Positions 1 to 11,620 of a DNA stretch of 64,000 bases are shown one piece after another. Numbering within the stretch: the stretch's first letter is position 1; each line of letters starts with the position of its first letter. The DNA lies in assembly GCA_946406115.1 (NCBI GenBank), contig OX291553.1, forward strand, positions 2,671,001 through 2,735,000, read 5' to 3'. The position numbers and the translations under genes were made by a program. The notes beneath the pieces are model-generated. The model worked only from the letters and a program-made list of their open reading frames with translations. It was not told the origin of the DNA and did no database searches. Source of the DNA: Apoda limacodes. Lineage: Eukaryota; Arthropoda; Insecta; Lepidoptera; Limacodidae.

Positions 1-1224
1 GAACCTAGAACTAACCGACAGACTGACAGCCAGTTCCCTCTTACCCATCGTCGCGTACAGACATTTGCTCATCCTTAATTTCACATTGTATTTTATTGAA
101 TTATAATTAAATTAGTTTTATTTGTGATTTAATTTCTTTTTTGAAAAACCATACCGGATCTCCGGTATAACAGTACGCCCTTTGTACTATTTTTTAAATT
201 TATAAATTCTTGTAATGTGTTTTTATTTAGCATAATAAAGGATAAAGAAAAAAAAAAATTTAATAAATTCTTTTACTTTAATCATTAACTAACATTATAC
301 TTTTTTATTTATATTTTTTTCATGACTTGTGTCTAAAAGCGCCTTTTATTTCTTTTTTCATAGACGAGAATGAAAAGTAAGAGTCACAAAATATTTTTAT
401 CACATCCATTCAAAATGAGCTGGTTGGTTTCTCGTAAACAGGGATTATAATTGCACTTTGAATCCCTAGGGACACAAAGTGATTTCAATTTGGAATGTGG
501 ATTATAGAAATCGATCAAGAACATTTTTTGAACAATTAACTAGCTGTATAATAAAACTGCTTTTTTGTTGTTGCTTCTCCAGAACTAGACTGCCACCAGA
601 GTCTTCAATACAGAAGTACTGCAGTTACTTCTAAAAGCTTCAGTTATAAAGTGCAGTTATTTTTTAATTTAAGTTGGTTATGTGTAATGTATAATGGAGG
701 AATAAAATCGAAAATATCAATAAACTTGGTTTTACTGAAACTAAAACCCGGTTTTGTAAATAGGTAGACTGGACTATAGCAAAATTATTCAATACAAGTA
801 AGTGTTAACAACTCGGTAGAGACACATGGTCTAAATAAAAAAAAAAATTGCAAAAAATTAATTAATTATACTAAATAATCCTTCTTCTGAGCTAAGTTAT
901 TCCTTTATATAAAGTAGTAGTTAATACATATAAGCGAAAATTTGTTTGTTTGTTGTTGTTGTTTGTAAATAAGGAATATACATTACCTAATAATCCAAGT
1001 GCAGGTCTTTTATCAGTCCCTCTGTCTGCACGTCACGGCTGTTACTCTCAGTAACTAAAACGGCTATTAAATTGATTTTTTTCAGTATGTAGAACAAAAA
1101 CAATTCTAGAACTAATTTGCTCAACAAAGAAGACAGTGGCTTTTCTGAATCTACATACCTACGGTAAAACAAAGTCTGCGCTGGTTACTTGTACAATAAC
1201 AAGTACCACTAAGAGAGTACATAG
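1..1224. other. Non-coding AT-rich stretch
   Basis: I see no supported gene here. The short open frames have no recognisable domains and the sequence is dominated by A/T runs. Confidence 0.5.
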
Positions 1225-1312
1225 TTTTTGAATTTAACTCAAAAGGGGCTGATCAAAATTAAATCCAGACCAAAAAATAAATCAAGTTGGTTTCTAAGAA
1301 AACTTATGAATC
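1225..1312 (-). repeat. LINE 3'-end remnant
   Basis: The motif 'aagttggtttctaagaa' followed by a 'gaatcgtc' block recurs in variant form near 5650 and 62480, and resembles the 3' end of the LINE at 23073. These look like 5'-truncated LINE tails in the minus orientation. The assignment rests on short similarity only. Confidence 0.35.
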
Positions 1313-1482
1313 GTCGGTATCGGTATCGCCTCTACTGTACACAGCGAGACGAGACAGCTAGGTGGTTTCTCTGTCGCACAACTGCATACAAATTACGCGA
1401 ATAAAATTATGCCTAACTTGTTAAGTTAAATATAAAAACTGGTCCAAAATAGTAAGGCGCGTTTACATTGCAAATTTTGCAA

Positions 1483-2015
1483 CGTTGACCAATGTTCAAT
1501 AATGCCAAACGACCAAGTCCGGCCCCACATGCAGTACTGTTACCATCTCTGGGCGCACTTAGATACCAGCTTGGCCCTTCTCATTTCGTTCAACGACGAG
1601 CTAAGAGAATAACTGCCGACGATCCCAAACTTACAAAGCTATATCGAACCCAAGAACTTTTCCTCCTTGTGTGTGTTCTACCACCGGTATAGTTGCTGTG
1701 TTCAAGGGATTGTTTAAAATTATGCCTTCTTTCTACCACCGCACTGCTCGCCATTGGCAGGGAATTCATCTTCACAACTATTTAGGTTCTAAGGTGTGAG
1801 TGTGTGTGTAAGAATACAGTGCGGTTTCAGAGGAACTTCCTCCTGCGAACGGTTAGGTTATAAAATTAACTCACTGCCAAAGTTTTTCCCTAGGGACGAC
1901 GGTGTAGGGTTCTTTAAGATAAGAGTGATTAGGTTTTTAATGGGTCACAGGGTAACGCACAAATAATTCCCCTAGTATTGCTAGCGTCCATAGGCGACGG
2001 TGACTTGACTTGCCT
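1483..2015 (+). pseudogene. LINE family B, 3'-terminal ORF2 fragment (decayed)
   Basis: Read in shifting frames, this stretch gives degenerate versions of the C-terminal peptide of the LINE at 60500-61745: the QLGP..FVQRRA block, the DDPKL block, FSSLCVFY, and a tail with GFFKIRVIRFLMG. It ends near a copy of the family's 3' sequence. It has frameshifts and stops, so it is a dead 5'-truncated copy. It covers only the region downstream of the reverse-transcriptase palm. Confidence 0.75.
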
Positions 2016-4337
2016 TAACAATGTGTTAACAAAGCCGACACGTTAAACTTAAAAAAATAATGGAAAGAAGGTTTAAAGCTTTAAATAAATTGAGCACTGA
2101 TATCCTACACACGGAAACCTAGTCAGTAGTTATTGATCACAAGTAAACTCGGCTTTCAGTATGAGCCATATTTACATTCAGTGTAAGTTGTAAGTTTTAT
2201 GTACTTACTACATCATTTTAAAACAAATAAATAAATAAAGCTTGTTTTTGGTTTACGGTAGGTAGGTCTGAACTAATATCCCAAAATTTGCCCCCTACTC
2301 ACGATAGTAATAATAAAAACCTATAAAATAAATATTACAACAATATGTGAACAATAAATCTATCCCTATACTGATGATTATATTTAAAAAATACCGGATA
2401 TCACCACTTAGACCCGTTTAAAACCAACCACAAATACCGTCAATTTAAACTTAGGAGACGAATTATAAATACGTTTGCTAACTTTGCCTTGTCATTAAAC
2501 GCATTAAAAGTGTGCCGGTGTGTGCATCGTTAGTATCGCATCAAAAAACTTTCATTGATTTCGGCGTGTTTGAACCCCGTCGGCGCAGTGGGCGCAGTCT
2601 GCGCTCAGTCAGGCGCCGCCGCTTAATTGATAGTTTTAGGCCATTATTAATGTAATCATGAGTTTGGGCCACCCGCTCTGTATAAATATTATATTTCTGA
2701 CAAATTAACGGAAGAAGCCATTAAAAGTGGTACCTATTGACGCAACGTCCGTTTGAGTCGACGCAAATAGGACGGGGTTAACGAGGACGACATAAGAAAC
2801 TTATCATTAACTAAAAAAAATTACTTAAAAATTACGTCAAAAACCTACAAGACAAGACGTATAAGAAATTTAAACTGATTTTTTATTTCTCTTACAACTC
2901 ACCCAGTAAATAGTTTTTACTGATGTACATTTATTATTTATATAAAATAATGTTAATTTTTGTAGATACTAATTGTTAAGATTTTTTTTCGATTGTTTTA
3001 CTAAGATTTAGGAGTATGCTGTTTTCGAATTATTTGTTAAAAAGTGAATATAATAGAATAGGTGTTTTATAGTTTTACTTATGCTTATTTTACTATGCAC
3101 TGGCAAATTCGTCATTAATTTGTTGTCTCAATATGGATATTATTTTTTGTTTTTTAGCAAGATTAGACAAACTTAATAATAACAATTGAATTACATGAAC
3201 GTTAAATAACATTAAAAGGCCCATTTTTCACTTTATGTAAAATCAAATTTTAGACCTACCTAGATACACCTAAGTGTTTAAAATTTTCCTAACATTCATG
3301 TGTTTTGTCGGTTCTGGCTTATCGTATACCGTATCACTCAGAAAAAAAATAGATATTTGACAAACTCTTAAAAGTAAGTACTAAGTAACTACAATAAAAA
3401 GTACTAAATTAAATAGTACTAAATTAGAAAAAAGACAAGTTTTTGACAACTATGTAAGTCTGCAAATCTGGCCTATAAGGCCCAAAGTCCCGTTAACCCC
3501 GAGTCGGTCCCTTTGATGCAGCGGCCTGTTTACACTAAGCTAACTGAGAAACAAGTCATTTCAGCGCCGTCTGTAGGTGCCGCCGCGCCGCTTTGATCTC
3601 GCCGCGGGCGCTTTTTGCCGAGTCGCTGAGTTATTGCCGACATCTCGCCCGTGACGAGCCGCGTCTGCCAACCACACCCGGATTACGCTGAATTTCCACC
3701 ACCTGGAAGTGACGAAAAAAAATGCATTACTATGGAAAAATTAACTCAAATCCAATGTTATTTTTATACATATTCAGATTCAGGCTGTTTAACTGACCTT
3801 TATAAAAAGGTCTGTCTGCTTGCTTTTCACCAATGTACTGGTAGTTCATACTATGCAAAAATTCCCACAACAAGTCTTGAGCCCACTTAAAAGTCCATGT
3901 CGGTATCCAGACTCAGAGAAGCAACAGTAAGTAGTCCATGGGAGACCGGACTTGCGACTTATAAAGCAGCAACCTTGTCCCGAGCCATTAAATCAAGTTT
4001 CTTGGAAAGTAGCTTTACATTAATTTCTAAAGGATTTCCAAACGCTGGAACGACACACCAAGAATGTTTTTTTTTCTGTATGACTAATACAGTATGGCTG
4101 CTGCAGCCATTTCGGCTCCGGCGGGCTTTTGCGGCGAGATTCTGAGGGAGTCTCAGCCCATATAGCGCCCAACGCTTAAGTGTTCCCCGAGGGGGAACCT
4201 CGGCTTGGGATGTCGCTCTTGGGGTCGTCCCTTTGACAAGCGTGAGCCTCGAACCTGAAGATGAGTCAGCTCCAGGCTGGGTCCTGAAATTTTAGTTGTT
4301 GGATTGGACCTTGTTTTTAAAAATAGACATCACTGTA
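2016..4337. other. Non-coding region with two CpG-rich patches
   Basis: No gene can be supported. Two short G+C- and CpG-rich patches (about 2570-2640 and 3530-3665) stand out from an AT-rich background and could be regulatory or 5'-UTR sequence. Open frames near 3651-4145 code for peptides without recognisable domains. Confidence 0.35.
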
Positions 4338-4436
4338 AACAATTCCTTTTAATACAGCCAATTACACCAGCAGAACACACACATGGAGAAAAAGTCTTTC
4401 CTCAGACTTAGGACTTGTTACTTTGGGATTGTCGAT
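4338..4436 (-). pseudogene. LINE family B fragment
   Basis: This short block matches the reverse-strand coding segment at about 60845-60945. Shared words include 'agaacacacac', a 'ctcctcagactt'-like block and 'gggat.gtcga'. It is a decayed fragment of ORF2 C-terminal coding sequence. Confidence 0.6.
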
Positions 4437-4529
4437 TTTTAAAAAATTGCAATAAAATAAAAAAAAGTTTTTGATGTAATAAATTAAATTCTAGAATTAT
4501 TTTTGTAGCACGACCAGCATATGAGCTAA

Positions 4530-4640
4530 ATACCTTTACATTCTCCGTAGCACGTAGCACTTCGTATCGTAGCTACGTAGCACGTAGCACTCTGTATCGT
4601 GGTTACGTATCACTGTGGTAGCACTTGTGCGTAGTGAGGT
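4530..4640. repeat. Imperfect short tandem repeats (gtagcac words)
   Basis: The words 'cgtagcac', 'gtatcgt' and 'tacgta' recur several times in direct and partly inverted order, giving a low-complexity tract of about 110 bp. Confidence 0.5.
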
Positions 4641-5039
4641 CCGGCAGTCGTGTCGTAGCGCAGCATATGACTACTAGGCGCCTTACTACTGGTGTAACTA
4701 CTACTCAACTCTTGCATTCCCTTGTGCTTTGCACTATTATGTATTTATTACTATGTTTCTATTAGGGCAGTACAATCCGCTCTGACGTCACAGCAAACAG
4801 AGTCGCGTTGGGAGTGCGAGCTTAAAAAAGTGACCGCCGCAAAGGAAATTTGTACAGTCATGAAGACGATTCTATATTTTATACTTATGTTAAGTATGAC
4901 AAGCACCTCTATAGATGCACACAAGATATACTTATTTATATATTGTCTAATCTATACCTACCCATATATGCTCTTTAGGTTTTGATGCAGTTTTTACTGT
5001 AAGTATTGTAGCTGTTGATTCCGCGTAAAGTTACTTTTT

Positions 5040-5290
5040 ATGTTTTTACGTCCTCACTGTTGGGGCACGCCACAGCTTACTCTCACCGAGGGTGATTTGA
5101 GCCACAGTCCACACACAGGCCCAGTGGGTTTTTTTTTCGACGTATGGAGGTTTCCTCACGATGTTTTTCTTCACCGAAATGACAGCGGTGTAAACAATGT
5201 ACTGAGAAATTTAGAAAAACACGCCGATCTCCAACCTCTACCACTCAGGACTCAAAGTGAAATCTCGGGCACCACCACTCAACTTACTTT
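5040..5290 (+). repeat. Lepidopteran-style interspersed repeat (SINE/LINE tail)
   Basis: This stretch contains the words 'ggaggtttcctcacgatgtt' and 'cttcaccg'. I recall these as part of a very common interspersed repeat of moths and butterflies, next to tRNA-derived SINE heads or LINE tails. No intact reading frame is implied. The class is inferred from memory. Confidence 0.55.
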
Positions 5291-5624
5291 TTATACTAAA
5301 ATAATATAAATATCATTATTATATAACATTACACTAACAACTCATATGTAATGTATTTGTCTCTTTTAAAAAAAAAGAGGAAAAATTTTAAAGTTCCCGC
5401 GGTAATAACTATAACCGAGCTTAAACGCAATATACCTACTCCTATAGCTTCTTAGTATTATTAAGGAGTTCCACGTCATTTATGGCGAGCGGAACCGCTG
5501 GGAAAATCTAGTATTTTTATAATAGTTATGCAAATTTCGCTTATTTAAATACATTTTTCTTTAATTCCTGAGACATTTTATTTCAATTATAATATTATCA
5601 TCACAAATACTATTAGGGAATTTA

Positions 5625-5715
5625 ACTCAACTCAAATTAAACTTTATTCAAGTAGGTTTCTAAGAACACTTTTGAATATTTAATAATAAAATTGAATTGA
5701 ATTGAAAAGTAAATA
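5625..5715 (-). repeat. LINE 3'-end remnant
   Basis: The block 'ttattcaagtaggtttctaa' followed by 'gaacacttttgaat' matches the block near 62460-62510. It ends in short 'aattg' direct repeats, consistent with the tail of a 5'-truncated LINE. Confidence 0.45.
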
Positions 5716-6084
5716 ATTGAAGTAAACAATGTTCCATTTAAAGTAATAATACAATACTTTGATAATTAGCTAAAGAGTATACAATATGTACCGAAACACT
5801 TATTAGGTAATAAAAAAAAAGTTAGTAAGCTACTAAAAACAAAGCCAAACATGTCAATTTTTTTTTTGGTTTTATGAAGAAATGAATTAAAATAAATTCG
5901 CTGCACCATGTGAAGCGTCAAATATCGTTAATCGAGTGAAGGAATTTAGATATTTAAGAGAATTCCGATATTTAATAGTACTAGTGGCATTAGCGCCATC
6001 ATAATTATATTTTTGCACAATCATTTGTATATACTTATACTTACATATACTTAAAATTATCCATACTATCCATGAATATAATAT

Positions 6085-6262
6085 AATAATAAATATTATA
6101 AATGCGAAAGTAAATCTGTCTGTTACCTTTTCACGATGAAACCGCTGTACCGATCAAGATGAAATTTGGCATGCAGATAGTTTTGACTCCCGGAAAAGGA
6201 CATAACCTACTTGAAAACGTCAAGTATTATTCGTTTAGTAATTGAGGAGTTGCTGTTGAATT
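6085..6262. repeat. Interspersed repeat of unassigned class
   Basis: It carries the run 'aaatgcgaaagtaaatctgt', then 'gatgaaatttggcatgcaga' and 'cccggaaaaggacata'. I recognise this as a family very common in lepidopteran genomes. I cannot assign the class from this truncated copy. Confidence 0.45.
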
Positions 6263-6499
6263 CCTACACCGATGACCGAATACTAAGAATACAAAGAAGT
6301 TTGCAAGAGCAGACTAGCCTCCACAGCAGAACCCGTTCACAAGTATGACACATGAATCAGCCATCGCTTCGCTCAACCATGTTTTAGGGAACGTAACGAC
6401 CCGACGCACATGCCACCACCCCAGAGACTTTGAAAGAGTATGACACACTCAAGCAACTCCAATAAAACTTCGATTGTATTAGTTACAATGTGTGTGATA

Positions 6500-6706
6500 T
6501 AGGTTAGATTATTAGATATAGCTACATATAATAAGACATTACATATAATAGTACATTAAATAAGATATAGGTTAGGTTATAAGATATAGGTTAGGATATA
6601 AGATATACGTAGGCACATTAAATAAGATATAGGTAAGGTTATTAGATATAGGTAGGTAAATTAAATAAGATATAGGTTAGGTTATTAGATAAAGGTAGAA
6701 ACATTA
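6500..6706. repeat. Degenerate minisatellite (agatataggttaggtta type)
   Basis: A unit containing 'agatataggt(t)aggtta' plus a spacer with 'cattaaata' is repeated roughly six to eight times with point changes and length variation. Confidence 0.7.
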
Positions 6707-6814
6707 AAAACAAAAACAAATAGCTCTTTATAGAGAAGGTTTTTTTTTAAAATCCTTTTGGATCGCAAGTGTATACATTAGTACTATATTTTTTTAATTA
6801 ATTATGACACTACC

Positions 6815-6895
6815 ATCGGTTCTAAACATCAAAGATGTCTACTAAGAAGAACCAGCAAGAAACTCAGGAGTAACTATTTTCAAATATTCGGAAAA
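6815..6895 (-). repeat. LINE 3'-UTR relative
   Basis: The words 'gaagaaccagcaagaaactc' and 'aggagtaactatttt' resemble the 3'-UTR block at 23195-23250 of the LINE on the minus strand. This is probably a diverged 5'-truncated tail. Confidence 0.4.
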
Positions 6896-8402
6896 ATGCC
6901 TTATGGCTACAACAAGTTCGGGCTTTAATAATTAGCCTGCTTAGTTACTGAAAACAATGGATCTTTGTCTTTTGTATTTGTAATACCTTTTTTAGTTAAT
7001 TTTTGTATTGTTATAGTAGTTTTAAATGTAGATTTTGAATATCAACAGGTTTATTATAGAAGTTTACCTATGTATTGTAGACGTGTATACAGTTTGGAAG
7101 TTAGTATATAAATTGTAGAAGTGTATACATTGTCGAAGTGTTTGCATTATAGAAGTCTATGCTTGACCTTTTACATATTTAATTACTTAATAAATTCTGC
7201 TGTATATTTACTTTGCTATATATTCATTTCTGCTGTGTATTTACATTATGATTATCGCAATTTTTACTGAACAGGGCAATATTTTACTTAACAAAGATGA
7301 AATTTTCAAATATGTTTTGTGATGTTACATCAGTAAGTGTTTAAATATTAATTTCATTATTTTATAGACTGCCCTAACGGTTCGCTTCTGCAAAACAAAA
7401 ATTGTATTTATGTCTGCCACGTTTCAACACATTAAGATCCCGTAACACATTATAACTTGGATATAGGTAGGTTTTAAACATAGGTAAATCAAATATAGAA
7501 AACCTCTATCAGCAGCAAATTTGAGTTAAACCTTTAGCGTTATGTGTACCGTTTAATAATATAATATTATGAAATGAATATAGTCATAATTTGGTGTTGT
7601 ATGATATTGTAAATACTGAAATATTTATGTGTAATATGTATGTATTTAACAAAAAGCATTAAGTGTTTGTATTCGTTATCTGTTTTTCCACAGACTATCA
7701 TTGCTTAGTTTGGAATGAGATGGCCCTGCGTGTAGGTATATTTTGGAATATTGCTTTATTACTTATTTAATTACTTTCAAAGTTGAAACAACGTCCCATC
7801 AACATTTAAAATTACAATAATTTAACTTAAAACTACTTAAATTAGTAGTAGAGAGAGCGTGAGCAATTGTGTGCTGTGTGTGGGGGCACGGCGCGAGGCG
7901 TAGCGGGGGGCGGACCGGCGCGCTGCCCGCCCCGTGACGTAGCGCACTACACAACATGGCGGCGATGCGATGCGAGCTGCACCGACTTGCACCGAGCTGC
8001 ATCTCTTCGTGACACAACGAACAACACACAACTCGCTGCACATGTCAATGTCATGTGTTTGCTTTATTTATAAGTCTGCGTATTGTTATTCATAAAATAA
8101 AAAATAAAAAGTTAAAAGTGAGAGATTTCAACACACTGAAGTCGTTTTCAACGCCCAAAATAAAGAAAATATAATTTTATGCTAATAAACTTAACTTAAA
8201 CATTTTAAAAGTAGGGATGTAACTTTTATGATATTATTTGTTTCTTTAGAGGCCACTACTGGGAATAACATCTTCGTTACGGTTTTATTCTCTAGAATAA
8301 GGTAACCAGTGGCTGGACAAACTTCCTCTTTTTGGCCTTAAACTAGGAAATATACTTAGGTGTCCTGAGTTATAAATACTGAAAATGAGTACACAAGGTT
8401 GA
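6896..8402. other. Non-coding region with a CpG-rich patch
   Basis: No gene is supported. A patch at about 7865-8045 is sharply enriched in G+C and CpG. It yields open frames on both strands, but all are Arg/Ala/Cys-rich peptides of the kind that arise by chance from GC-rich DNA. Confidence 0.4.
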
Positions 8403-8515
8403 AGTCAAATACTATTTTTTGAAAACTACCACGCTCCCTCCCGTTCACAATGTTGTTAATTTCTACCAAGAAAAATCCGGCAAGAAACTCGATAGTTACC
8501 CAACAAACAATTTAG
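8403..8515 (-). repeat. LINE family A 3'-UTR fragment
   Basis: This block closely matches 23155-23250: a 'tattttttgaa' start, then 'ttcacaatgttgtt', then a 'tccggcaagaaactcgatag' block. That is the 3'-UTR of the minus-strand LINE at 23073-25600. It is a solo tail. Confidence 0.7.
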
Positions 8516-10074
8516 CGTTGGTTACAGGTAATTTTGAAGCTTAGAGTACCTACTACTATTGATTTATAATGGATTCACTAAAAGTGATACAGTTCACTTA
8601 AGGAATAAGTTTAGCTCTTTAGGTTGTATTAGAATTGTCAAAAAGAAGTTAAATATTCTTTCCAGTTAGTGTAGTAGCAGCGGCCGCTTATATACTTATG
8701 ACGTTAAAGCTTGTTTTGGCCTGTAACGTCAAAAGCTGTTTGAACATCTTCATTATCTCCCTATAATTCTTATTGCTATATTAGAGTTGCTTATATATCA
8801 TAAGGCTGTTGTTCAACTTCATTAACGTTATTGGTTCTGCAACGGACTTAATTAAAAGTGTAGTAACACCAAACACTACATGCGTTGTATAACTCTTATA
8901 TACAGCTTACGCCTGTAATACGAAAGACAATGATAGGTTAAATAGTTATAGCAGTGTTTTACGATCCTGATATGAGGGTAATGTTTCTAAAAAGCTTAGC
9001 TTAAAGTTTTTGCCTATAATCTTACCTTGCATTATAAAAACATTTATCGAACTGAGCTAAAATTTGGGATTTCACTACTTCGTAAAGAACCCTAATCTTA
9101 AGGTATATCGGTGAAGCTAAAGCCGGTATTTTACTATCCGCTGCAGGTAGATGTCTTCGATAAGTGCGCAGTTCCTCTCTTTTGTCAACCAAAGATCGCA
9201 TAATACTATTGACTACCGGCGTTGTAGTTCTTCGAGTGTCGTAATAGATTTAAGAAAAGTCTGCATCTTTAAGATAAATATCGCCATCATCAATCACTTT
9301 TTGTAAAAAAAACTAAATATTTATTTATACAAAATCACTTTTAAATAACGTGGAATTATTTTACATAGTTTATGTATACAGACACTAAAACTGACAAACA
9401 TTTGAAATTGAATGTCTAAAAACTATTTCAGGTTATTAGTACTCTTAGCTGTTTTACTTTTTTTTTCTTAAAATCATATTTTTTCTAAGGCGCGTCAAAA
9501 TTGAGACGAGAAACATGATAAACAATCACATTAAACTTGCAAGCGCACTAATAATTAATATTACACTTCAAGAACATTGTTAATCAACAATACTTATATA
9601 TTTTGAGATAAAAATTTTGCAATGTCCGTAGATAAACAGTAACATTTATTTAATATTTATAAATTAATGTAATTTTATGACTTTAGAAGTTTTTACTATC
9701 TAGTTGAAAACGCTTTTAAATTAGTAATAAGGTATCAAAATACGTAATAAATAAAATATCAAAATTCTATTTGACACCGTTATATATATTTTACATAAGT
9801 AAAAGTTTCAATAAAATCCATTATAAAGGTGCAATAAAGGTTCGAGTGAAAAACTGACTATCTTATAACACCTCCTGTACTCTTCTACTAAAGGTTATAC
9901 AGAACCACTACAAAGGGTCTATACAGGCTTTACCTGCTAAATTTTGCGCCAAAATCGAAGATATAAAGTTGTTATTACATTCTATAACTCTCTCATAAAT
10001 TATACGCTAACTCTTTAATATTTAAGCAGAACCGAAAAAAAAGGTCCACTACAGCTTTTCTTAACGCTAAAATG
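8516..10074. other. Non-coding AT-rich stretch
   Basis: No gene, RNA or clear repeat could be supported here. Confidence 0.4.
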
Positions 10075-11310
10075 TTACTTGGGTACTCTTTTAAAAAAAT
10101 CATAAAAAATACAAATAGGTGCAATACAAATCAATGTTTTAAATAAAAAAAAAACCGCCGTACAATTTTATATTATTTCCATTTAAATTTGGTTTATCTA
10201 TGCGTCCTGTAATTGAACATCTTCAGTCCCAAGGATGTTTATCATTTACATAGTCTGAAATATTGTAGTATGCTTTTTTACAAAGTTGTTGTTTGATAAA
10301 AGATTTAAATTTACTTATTGATAGCTTTTGAATATTATTAAGAACTTTGTTGTTAAGGTGTTTACATTGCCCCATAAAAGAGTTACTTTTTTTGTGTAGA
10401 CGTGTATCATTCACCAACAGCTTATTCTTACTTCTAGTATTTTCTTTTGTGAACGTCACTTTTCTTGCTGAAACTTTTGATATTTTATATACATATAAAA
10501 AGATTTTCTTATATGTGCTGCGACGCCAAAGATAAAATATTTACTTCCCAAAACCTATCCCTCAGAGAGACAGCAATTCTAGTTGGTTCACAAAACAAAT
10601 AATTTAAATTAAAAGGCTGAAATAAGGAAAACAATCTGGTGCTCAATGAGCTATTTTCTAAAATGTTTATATTAAGGTCTCTACAAATAATGATTTCTTT
10701 AATGGAATTGCTTATTGAGCACTTCTACCATAACCAATTCAAAATTATCATAAATTGCACAAGGCGGCTTGTATACACTCACAACAATGAGATACTAACC
10801 TTCTATACAGGACAGCTCGGCAGTTCGCTCAACTGAGAGGCTCACAATGTCTTTACGTCCCTTAAACTTCAGCTGTTTATTTACTAAATTAAAGAGCCAC
10901 CATGGATTGTATTTACTCGGCTGAACGAACTTCCCTCCTGGTGATTAGAGAAATTGAACATAAACTAACTTATACTAATTATATATATATATTAGTATAG
11001 TAGTTATAATAGTATATATATTATAATATATACTTAAATTTAACTAGTGTTCAGTGACACATAAAATGGCAATTTATGAACAGTTCAATTTCTAGTTCTT
11101 TCTGAGACATTCCTTGTATATTCTGATGCACCAGGTTCAATAGAATATTATTTTTAGTATGACAAAGTTTATTTTTTTTGTTTCTGCTTACATAAAACTT
11201 GAGTACACATAGATTGCTTAATATTATCATTATTTATGTTGGTATTATAAAATTTACCAAAGTGGTCCTTTGCTATCTGAAAATTTAATTTAAATTATGA
11301 CATTTCAAAT
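10075..11310 (-). pseudogene. LINE family A, internally deleted copy (3' end + endonuclease + ORF1 end)
   Basis: Reading the minus strand from low to high coordinates, 10075-10560 matches the 3'-UTR and the C-terminus of the reverse-transcriptase protein at 23379 onward (it ends NISDYVNDKHPWD). From about 10570 to 10900 the peptides change to the apurinic-type endonuclease domain. These include VYKPPCAIYDN and a degenerate DLNINI motif that corresponds to the catalytic GD.N.N box of such endonucleases, here with RDLNINI instead of GD. At 11159-11310 sequence shared with 17670-17810 follows, which is the end of ORF1. The whole reverse-transcriptase core is missing, so this copy was deleted internally. 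Stops and frameshifts make it non-functional. Confidence 0.75.
10975..11035. repeat. AT-rich palindromic tract
   Basis: Overlapping inverted copies of 'tatatatattagtata' and 'tataatagtatatata' make a self-complementary AT tract inside the LINE remnant. Confidence 0.5.
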
Positions 11311-11439
11311 AAAGATACGCAGAATCGATAAATGAAAATACAATAAATGAAATTCACTTAGTAGCTAGATAAAAGCAAGTTTTTTAACATTTTTTTTACC
11401 TCTTCTTATGCTATAGTTTGGCCACAAAATTTGAACAAT

Positions 11440-11620
11440 AACGGGGTATTTACGCCTATCTGCCCTATATCTTAGCCTTAAAAGAGTAACTGCTGGGTTA
11501 CTTGCCGATTCTTCTCAGTAGAAAACAACATTATGTATACCGGTGGTATGACTACGATAACATTTGACGATTTAAAAGAGCTCTCAAAGTGCCTATTAGA
11601 ATAAATATATATTTTTGATT
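11440..11620 (+). repeat. LINE 3' end, plus orientation
   Basis: The order 'gagtaactgctgggtt', 'cttgccgattcttctcagta', 'accggtggta', 'gacgattta' and an AATAAA-containing tail ending in 'tttttgatt' is the 3'-UTR architecture of a common lepidopteran jockey-like LINE. It is a solo 5'-truncated tail, opposite in orientation to the copies at 8403 and 23073. Confidence 0.6.

Noticed and set aside
3651..4145. Two consecutive frames of 79 and 82 codons as exons of a gene
   Set aside because: There are no domains, no convincing splice sites and an atypical residue composition.
7799..8073. Three overlapping frames of 68-80 codons on both strands
   Set aside because: They are products of a CpG-rich patch, with compositionally biased peptides and no domain or splice context.
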